DNA of 64,000 nt from CAYRGG01 sp964423745 (GTDB lineage Bacteria; Pseudomonadota; Gammaproteobacteria; Competibacterales; Competibacteraceae): assembly GCA_964423745.1 (NCBI GenBank), contig CAYRGG010000011.1:27661-91660 (forward strand), given 5' to 3'. Shown piece by piece: positions 58,926 through 64,000 of the stretch. The number at the start of each line of letters is the position of its first letter. The first letter of the stretch is position 1. The notes below the pieces were generated by a model that had not been told where the DNA came from, did no database searches, and saw only the letters and a program-made list of their open reading frames with translations. The position numbers were made by a program, and so were the translations under genes.

Positions 58926-60218
58926 TTATTTGAAGGGATCCCGTAGCACAATAGTGTCTGCCCGATCTGCACCCGTTGATATGATGTCAATGGGGGTATC
59001 GGTAATGGCTTCGATACGTTGCAGGTAGTGTCGCGCTTCATAGGGCAAATCATCGTAACGACGTAAACCCGCTGTCCTTGCTTTCCAACCAGGTAGCGTT
59101 TCATACACTGGCTCGCAGGCTGCAAAAGCTTCGGCGCCTAAGGGCCAGGTGGACAAAACTTTGCCGTCTACGCGATAACCAACGCAAATACAAAGCGTCT
59201 CCAAACCATCCAACACATCCAGTTTGGTGATACACAGTCCAGTGACACTGTTGTTTTGAATAGAACGACGTAAGGCAACGCCATCAAGCCAACCACAGCG
59301 CCGGGGACGACCGGTAGTAGCGCCAAACTCATGACCCTGTTTGGCCAGGTAAGCGCCGGTTTCATCATGAAGTTCAGTGGGAAAAGGACCACCGCCAACC
59401 CGCGTCAAATAAGCCTTACAAATACCTAACACATAATCCATATAACATGGCCCAAGTCCTGTCCCCGTAGCGGCGCCACCGGCTGTCGTATTGGACGAGG
59501 TGACATAGGGATAGGTGCCATGATCTACGTCGAGCAGGGTACCTTGAGCACCTTCAAAAAGCACCTTCTCATCCTTTTTCCAACAATGATAAAGCATGTC
59601 GGTAATATCTGCCGACAAAGGACGCAATCGCTCACCCATAGCTAAGGTATCGTCCAAAACCTGGTGAAAATCTATGGTATCGGCGTGATAATAATGCTGT
59701 AGTACAAAATTATGGAAATCTAAAATCTCTTCTAACTTGGCGCTAAAACCAGTCGGGTAAAGCAGATCACCCAGCCGCACTGCCCGCCGGGCAACTTTGT
59801 CTTCGTAGGCAGGTCCAATACCACGCCCCGTCGTGCCAATAGCGCGGGTACCCCGGGCTTTTTCTCGAGCCATGTCAAGGGCCACATGGTACGGCAAAAT
59901 CAGGGGACAGGCTTCACTCACCCGTAAGCGATTTCTAACCTCAATGCCATTTCCCTCTAAGGTATCAATTTCTGTAAGCAATGCCTGGGGCGCCAGCACG
60001 ACGCCATTGCCGATAAGACAAGTCACATGAGTATGTAAAATACCAGACGGGATAAGATGTAAGACAGTTTTTTGGCCACTGATAACCAAAGTGTGACCCG
60101 CATTATGTCCACCCTGAAAACGGACTACGGTAGTCGCACTCTCGGTGAGTAAATCAACCACTTTACCCTTACCTTCGTCTCCCCACTGAGCACCAATGAC
60201 AACAATGTTGTTACCCAT
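58926..60218 (-). CDS. purA: Adenylosuccinate synthetase
   Basis: GTP-dependent joining of IMP and aspartate, the first step from IMP to AMP. The 430-residue protein has NNIVVIGAQWGDEGKGKVVD at residues 3-22 with catalytic Asp and Lys, the GGHNAGHT block, TGRGIGPAYEDKVARR near residue 129, and the GATTGRPRRCGWLD stretch near residue 295. The ATG at 60218 follows a GTG one codon earlier, so the start could be either. It lies downstream of hisZ in the same direction, as in many gammaproteobacteria. Confidence 0.98.
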   Translation of the reverse strand: MGNNIVVIGAQWGDEGKGKVVDLLTESATTVVRFQGGHNAGHTLVISGQKTVLHLIPSGILHTHVTCLIGNGVVLAPQALLTEIDTLEGNGIEVRNRLRVSEACPLILPYHVALDMAREKARGTRAIGTTGRGIGPAYEDKVARRAVRLGDLLYPTGFSAKLEEILDFHNFVLQHYYHADTIDFHQVLDDTLAMGERLRPLSADITDMLYHCWKKDEKVLFEGAQGTLLDVDHGTYPYVTSSNTTAGGAATGTGLGPCYMDYVLGICKAYLTRVGGGPFPTELHDETGAYLAKQGHEFGATTGRPRRCGWLDGVALRRSIQNNSVTGLCITKLDVLDGLETLCICVGYRVDGKVLSTWPLGAEAFAACEPVYETLPGWKARTAGLRRYDDLPYEARHYLQRIEAITDTPIDIISTGADRADTIVLRDPFK

Positions 60219-60301
60219 CACGATGTTCTCGTTGGGATCATATTCACAGGTTTCCTCTATTTAGAAATTTATTGAATACAAGAAGCAATACGTTAAATTA
60301 C

Positions 60302-61492
60302 TCATAAAGAAGTTACTGGAACAACCACCCACTTACCATCTTGGTAACACACCTCCCGGTCACAGCCCAGGTTCTCCGGTTCAAGATCGGCTCCCGGCAG
60401 TGCACGCACCACTTGCAAGCCTTGAGCTCGTAATTTATCCACATATAAATCGAGGCCGGCATCACCCATGGGCGGTGCATAAACTCGTTTTACAGGCTGA
60501 GGGTTCACCTTACCTAAGGCTAGCAGGGTTCGTAAATCGGTACTAAAACCGGTGGCAGGCCGGGCCTGCCCAAACACTTGGCCAATACCGTCATAACGCC
60601 CGCCCCGAGCTACCTCTTGGCCATGACCTGGCGCATAAGCGGCGAAAACCACTCCCGTATGATAGTGATAACCCCGCAACTCGGTTAAATCGAAATGAAT
60701 AGGAAGCTCAGGTAGCCGTTGGCGAATAGCAGTCGCGATCCGGGAAAGGGTTTGCAGGGCTGACTCGATTTCTGGATTAATAGATCCCAGCTGTTCCAAA
60801 CCCGCTGTTAAAACCTCTTCTCCTCCGCTCAACTCAGCTAAATTTAAAAAATGTTGCTGCTGGTTCTTGGTCAGATTGCAGGTTATGAGATGCTCGCGTA
60901 GTTCAGGTAATGCTTTTCGTTGCAAAGCATCGAACAAAATCCGTTCCTGTTCTTCAAGGAGCTTAACCTGGCGCGCTAAACTACGAAATATCGTCACATG
61001 CCCAAGATCCAGATACACTTCTCTGATACCAGCAATAGAAAGTGTTTCTAACATTAGAGAAAGCACTTCAATATCACTTTCATAGCCCCGATGGCCGTAT
61101 AATTCAGCGCCCACTTGAAAAGGACTCCGGGAACCGCCAAGGCCATCGCTGCGGGTAAGCAATACACTACCTAAATAACAAAGCCGGGTGGGCACTTCCC
61201 GTTTCAAACGATGGGCATCGATACGGGCTACCTGGGGTGTCATATCGGCGCGCATACCCATCATCCGCCCGCTAAGTTGATCGGTTAATTTGAAGGTTTG
61301 TAGATCGAGATCGTTTCCGGTACCTGTTAGGAGGGAGTCAAGAAACTCGATAAGGGGTGGAATGACCAGCTCATAGCCCCAGGATGTATAAAGATCTACT
61401 AAATCACGACGCAATTGCTCTAAATTTTGCGCCGCCTCCGGGAGCATCTCTTCAACGCCTTCAGGTAACAACCAGCTATCTGGAATGGTCAT
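60302..61492 (-). CDS. hisZ: ATP phosphoribosyltransferase regulatory subunit
   Basis: The 396-residue protein is a histidyl-tRNA-synthetase-like paralogue that forms HisG-HisZ complexes in species with short HisG. Class II motifs are seen in YTSWGYELVIPPLIEFLDSL and MRADMTPQVARIDAHRL near residue 75, with RGGRYDGIGQVFG near residue 305 at the motif 3 position. The anticodon-binding domain is absent or reduced, in line with HisZ. It lies between hflC-DUF2065 and purA, the conserved order. Confidence 0.95.
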   Translation of the reverse strand: MTIPDSWLLPEGVEEMLPEAAQNLEQLRRDLVDLYTSWGYELVIPPLIEFLDSLLTGTGNDLDLQTFKLTDQLSGRMMGMRADMTPQVARIDAHRLKREVPTRLCYLGSVLLTRSDGLGGSRSPFQVGAELYGHRGYESDIEVLSLMLETLSIAGIREVYLDLGHVTIFRSLARQVKLLEEQERILFDALQRKALPELREHLITCNLTKNQQQHFLNLAELSGGEEVLTAGLEQLGSINPEIESALQTLSRIATAIRQRLPELPIHFDLTELRGYHYHTGVVFAAYAPGHGQEVARGGRYDGIGQVFGQARPATGFSTDLRTLLALGKVNPQPVKRVYAPPMGDAGLDLYVDKLRAQGLQVVRALPGADLEPENLGCDREVCYQDGKWVVVPVTSL

Positions 61493-61504
61493 CGGTAATC
61501 AGCG

Positions 61505-61693
61505 CTATCCACGGACAAAATACAGCACGACAAGCCCTATCAACATACTTATAAGCCCTACAATACGAAACGTCCGATCATCCATCTGCAGCATTTGATG
61601 CAAGGTTTCGCGTACTCTACCAGGACTCAAGAAGGGAAAAATACCTTCGATGACTAACACTAAACCTAGCGCCGCAAGAATATCTTGCCACAT
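61505..61693 (-). CDS. DUF2065 small membrane protein
   Basis: The 62-residue protein has two hydrophobic helices, WQDILAALGLVLVIEGIFPFL and FRIVGLISMLIGLVVLYFV, matching DUF2065. I chose the ATG at 61693 since GGA lies 8 bases upstream; an in-frame TTG four codons earlier is possible. It sits between hflC and hisZ, the usual place of this family. Its function is unknown. Confidence 0.88.
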   Translation of the reverse strand: MWQDILAALGLVLVIEGIFPFLSPGRVRETLHQMLQMDDRTFRIVGLISMLIGLVVLYFVRG

Positions 61694-61766
61694 TATTTTT
61701 TCCAAAAAAAATCCGAGTAGGCTATTTTTCGCCTACCCGGTTTTTCTGCCTTCAATTTATCCAAAA

Positions 61767-62642
61767 TCATTGTGTCAAAGTATTAAAATACTTGAAAAAA
61801 TCAGAATCTGGCTCAAGTAACATCATATCTTGTCGGCGTTTAAAGGCATCTTCATAGGCCGCCAAACTACGGTAGAAACCGTAAAAATCGGCATTTTTGT
61901 TATAGGCATTGGCATAAACAGCCGCTGCTTTTGCATCACCCTCACCGCGGGTACGTTCGGCATCCCGATAGGCTTCCGCCAAGATTACCGTGCTTTGACG
62001 ATCCGCATCGGCACGGATGCGTTCCGCACTCTCAGCACCCCGAGAACGAAACTCCCGGGCTACTCGTTCCCGCTCAGCACGCATACGTCGAAAGACCGAA
62101 TCGCTTACCTCAGCCGGTAGATCAATCCGTTTAATGCGCACATCTAATGCTTCGATGCCCAGCTTATCCGCTTCTTCGGCAGCCGCAGTGGAAAGAATTT
62201 CCATAATCTGGGCTCTATCGCCAGACACAACATCCTGCAGCGTACGTTTACTGAATTCACTACGCAAGCCGTCCTTAATGATCTGATCCAACCGCAAATT
62301 GGCGCGTAGACGATCCCCAGCAACAGCCGTGTAATAACGGCGCACATCGGCAATACGCCATTTAACAAAGGAATCCACAATAACGTTTTTCTTTTCCGCC
62401 GTTAAAAAACGTTCAGGTTCGGTATCCAAGGTTTGCACGCGAGCGTCAAACTTACGAATATTATTGATAAATGGCCATTTGACATGCAGACCTGGGTCAT
62501 AATCGGAGGCCACAATTTCGCCTAACCGAAACCGAATAGCCGTTTCTGTCTCGTATACCGTAAACAGACAAAAGGTGATAAAGAAAACCGCAACGGCCGC
62601 TATGCCTATTAGGACGTTTTTTGACAAGAGACGATCAAACAT
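61767..62642 (-). CDS. hflC: HflC, SPFH-domain regulator of FtsH
   Basis: The 291-residue protein has one N-terminal membrane anchor and an SPFH/band-7 domain (YETETAIRFRLGEIVASDYDPGLHVKWPFINNI, shown by its ends YETET and PFINNI), then a long helical segment with RVAREFRSRGAESAERIRADA near residue 190. HflK and HflC form a large periplasmic-side complex around the FtsH protease and modulate membrane protein degradation. Its start is 39 bases behind hflK. Confidence 0.97.
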   Translation of the reverse strand: MFDRLLSKNVLIGIAAVAVFFITFCLFTVYETETAIRFRLGEIVASDYDPGLHVKWPFINNIRKFDARVQTLDTEPERFLTAEKKNVIVDSFVKWRIADVRRYYTAVAGDRLRANLRLDQIIKDGLRSEFSKRTLQDVVSGDRAQIMEILSTAAAEEADKLGIEALDVRIKRIDLPAEVSDSVFRRMRAERERVAREFRSRGAESAERIRADADRQSTVILAEAYRDAERTRGEGDAKAAAVYANAYNKNADFYGFYRSLAAYEDAFKRRQDMMLLEPDSDFFKYFNTLTQ

Positions 62643-62681
62643 GGTCTTCCAGAAAGTAAAGTTGTGTATTGATAGGTTTGT

Positions 62682-63893
62682 TTACCGGACGGGTCGGCTA
62701 CGATTATTTTCTCGCAGTGACCTGGCGCTTTCTTCCATGTCAGGTAAAGAAGGTATTTCATTGGCTAGCGGCATATCGCTGTCACCAGGCAAAGTTCTTG
62801 CGCCGCTTCCTTGTTCAATCAATTTATCTAAAGGCAAATAAAATAAACTGTTGTTACCACCTTTTCCGGTGAGAATAACTTTATTAGTCCGACCTAAGAC
62901 TGACTCCATAGTCTCTAGGTAGAGCCGCTGGCGAGTCACTTCAGGGGCTTTCTGATACTCATTTAAGAGCTGCTCAAAACGACTCGCCTCGCCTTCAGCC
63001 TTTGCCACTATCTGATCTCGATAAGCGCTAGATTCTTCCAAACGCCGAGCTGCCTGACCGCGAGCTTTGGGAATCACTTCATTGCGATACGCTTCAGCCT
63101 CGTTTTTAAAACGTTGCTCATCTTCCCGAGCTTTGATGGCGTCTGCAAAGGCGGCCTGTACTTCGTCCGGTGGTTGGGCGTCTTGCAAGTTAACGTTAGT
63201 AATAGACAATCCGGCGCCGTAGCGATCTAGAATCTCTTGGCTTAGCGCTTTGATGTCCGCAACGATGTCACTACGACCTTCAGTGAGCACAAAATCCATA
63301 GTGCTTTTGCCGATCGCTTCGCGGGCGGCGCTTTCCATGACTTGACGCAACGTCTCTTGAGGTTCTACCACATTAAACAGATAATTGCGTGGATCTTGTA
63401 TCTGATATTGTACGTTGAGACGCACATCGACGATATTTTCATCCTGGGTCAACATCAGGGCTTCTTTGGGCAGTGAGCGAATGGCTGTCTGTGCCCCACC
63501 AGAACGATAGCCAATCTCTTCAGCACGACGCTGCTCCACGTCGACAATTTCGTGGCTTTCAAAAGGAAATGGCAACCTTAGATGAGGCCCCGGTTGGGTG
63601 GTGTCCACATAGCGGCCAAAACGCAGCACCACAGCGCGCTTACCTTCGTCGACAATATAAAAACCAGAGGCTAACCAAAGCACAAAAACGATACCGACAA
63701 TGACCCAGATACCCGCACTACTACCAGAGCGGCCCGGACCGCGGCCACTGCTACCACCGCTTTTACCACCAAATAACCCTCCCAACTTATCGGAGAGCTT
63801 ACGAATGACTTCATCGAGGTCGGGCGGTCCCTGATCGCGACCATTGCCTCCCCAGGGATCCCGATTACCACCTCCCGGTTCGTTCCAGGCCAT
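62682..63893 (-). CDS. hflK: HflK, SPFH-domain regulator of FtsH
   Basis: The 403-residue protein starts MAWNEPGGGNRDPWGG, the usual Gly/Asn-rich HflK N-terminus, with a Gly/Ser-rich stretch at about residues 45-58, a membrane helix (WVIVGIVFVLWLASGFYIVDEG) and the SPFH domain through residue 300. An in-frame start 20 codons upstream is unlikely because the extra residues do not fit. Arg/Asn-rich C-terminal residues end the protein. It pairs with hflC directly downstream. Confidence 0.96.
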   Translation of the reverse strand: MAWNEPGGGNRDPWGGNGRDQGPPDLDEVIRKLSDKLGGLFGGKSGGSSGRGPGRSGSSAGIWVIVGIVFVLWLASGFYIVDEGKRAVVLRFGRYVDTTQPGPHLRLPFPFESHEIVDVEQRRAEEIGYRSGGAQTAIRSLPKEALMLTQDENIVDVRLNVQYQIQDPRNYLFNVVEPQETLRQVMESAAREAIGKSTMDFVLTEGRSDIVADIKALSQEILDRYGAGLSITNVNLQDAQPPDEVQAAFADAIKAREDEQRFKNEAEAYRNEVIPKARGQAARRLEESSAYRDQIVAKAEGEASRFEQLLNEYQKAPEVTRQRLYLETMESVLGRTNKVILTGKGGNNSLFYLPLDKLIEQGSGARTLPGDSDMPLANEIPSLPDMEESARSLRENNRSRPVR

Positions 63894-63931
63894 GTTTTGC
63901 TCCAAAGCAATCAAAAAGTATTGATAATAGG

Positions 63932-64000
63932 CTACTGGAGTAGACCTTCGCAAGCCTTAGAATCTATCCACTCGCGTCGCAAACCATCTTGCTGGTGGAG
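63932..64000 (-). CDS. 3' end of an upstream gene, probably hflX
   Basis: A minus-strand frame runs off the window edge and encodes 22 residues (HQQDGLRREWIDSKACEGLL before the stop, preceded by L), 38 bases before hflK. In this conserved gene order the preceding gene is hflX. The residues alone are too few to confirm that family. Confidence 0.4.
   Translation of the reverse strand, partial: LHQQDGLRREWIDSKACEGLLQ

Noticed and set aside
1..64000. CRISPR arrays, tRNA or rRNA genes, integrases, prophage genes
   Set aside because: I looked for repeat-spacer periodicity, T-loop motifs in intergenic DNA and mobile-element proteins and saw none.

Overview
The window reads as one contiguous stretch of a gammaproteobacterial chromosome of moderate GC, densely coded and with no phage, insertion sequence, CRISPR, rRNA or tRNA gene that I could see. 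Gene order is typical of Gammaproteobacteria: prkA-yeaH-spoVR, a coxBA-cox11-coxC / surf1-ctaA-ctaB block, bioBFHCD, and hflK-hflC-DUF2065-hisZ-purA. A complete DabA/DabB inorganic-carbon-accumulation operon with its own LysR regulator and PII-like protein points to an autotrophic lifestyle, most likely an aerobic chemolithoautotroph such as a sulfur oxidiser. That lifestyle is an inference; no Rubisco or sulfur-oxidation gene lies inside the window.

Layout. 0-4.6 kb: the stress operon prkA (partial)-yeaH-spoVR-mepA, then a convergent dodecin. 5.0-8.4 kb: a trehalose-phosphate-synthase-like GT20 enzyme, a short-chain dehydrogenase and a flippase-like membrane protein. 8.4-12.3 kb: a DUF3179 lipoprotein, a UbiB/ABC1 kinase and an NAD-dependent epimerase-like protein, followed by about 630 bp of AT-rich non-coding DNA. 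12.9-21.6 kb: heme A synthesis and the caa3-type cytochrome c oxidase with its assembly factors, including a 36-residue membrane protein gene. 21.8-26.9 kb: the biotin operon. 27-30.8 kb: comF, a glycine-betaine ABC transporter without its ATPase, and a periplasmic retropepsin-like protease. 30.9-37.5 kb: 2,4-dienoyl-CoA reductase, a 5'-nucleotidase-like HAD protein, an acetyl-CoA synthetase-like enzyme and an RpoD-like sigma factor lacking region 1.1. 37.6-39.8 kb: a hibernation factor fused to a cold-shock-like domain, a GT25 glycosyltransferase and a glutathione S-transferase.

40.0-42.9 kb holds a compact operon: coiled-coil protein, two tandem DUF1538 membrane proteins, a PII-like protein, a 27-codon ORF and a CBS-domain protein. 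Most junctions are 4-base ATGA overlaps. It looks like an uncharacterised membrane transport system with two nucleotide-type sensors and is my best candidate for an undescribed system. 42.9-49.2 kb is an acyl-CoA carboxylase beta/alpha pair followed almost without gaps by tldD- and tldE-like genes. 49.9-55.7 kb is the dab operon, headed by three 16-base direct repeats at exact 22-base spacing upstream of dabB. 55.7-64 kb: DUF1028 protein, methyltransferase, mltD, a palindromic repeat cluster, purA, hisZ, DUF2065, hflC, hflK and probably the tail of hflX.

Together the genes cover aerobic respiration, bicarbonate supply and bicarbonate-using biotin enzymes (biotin synthesis plus an acyl-CoA carboxylase), osmotic adaptation (betaine uptake, possible trehalose synthesis) and stationary-phase or stress physiology.
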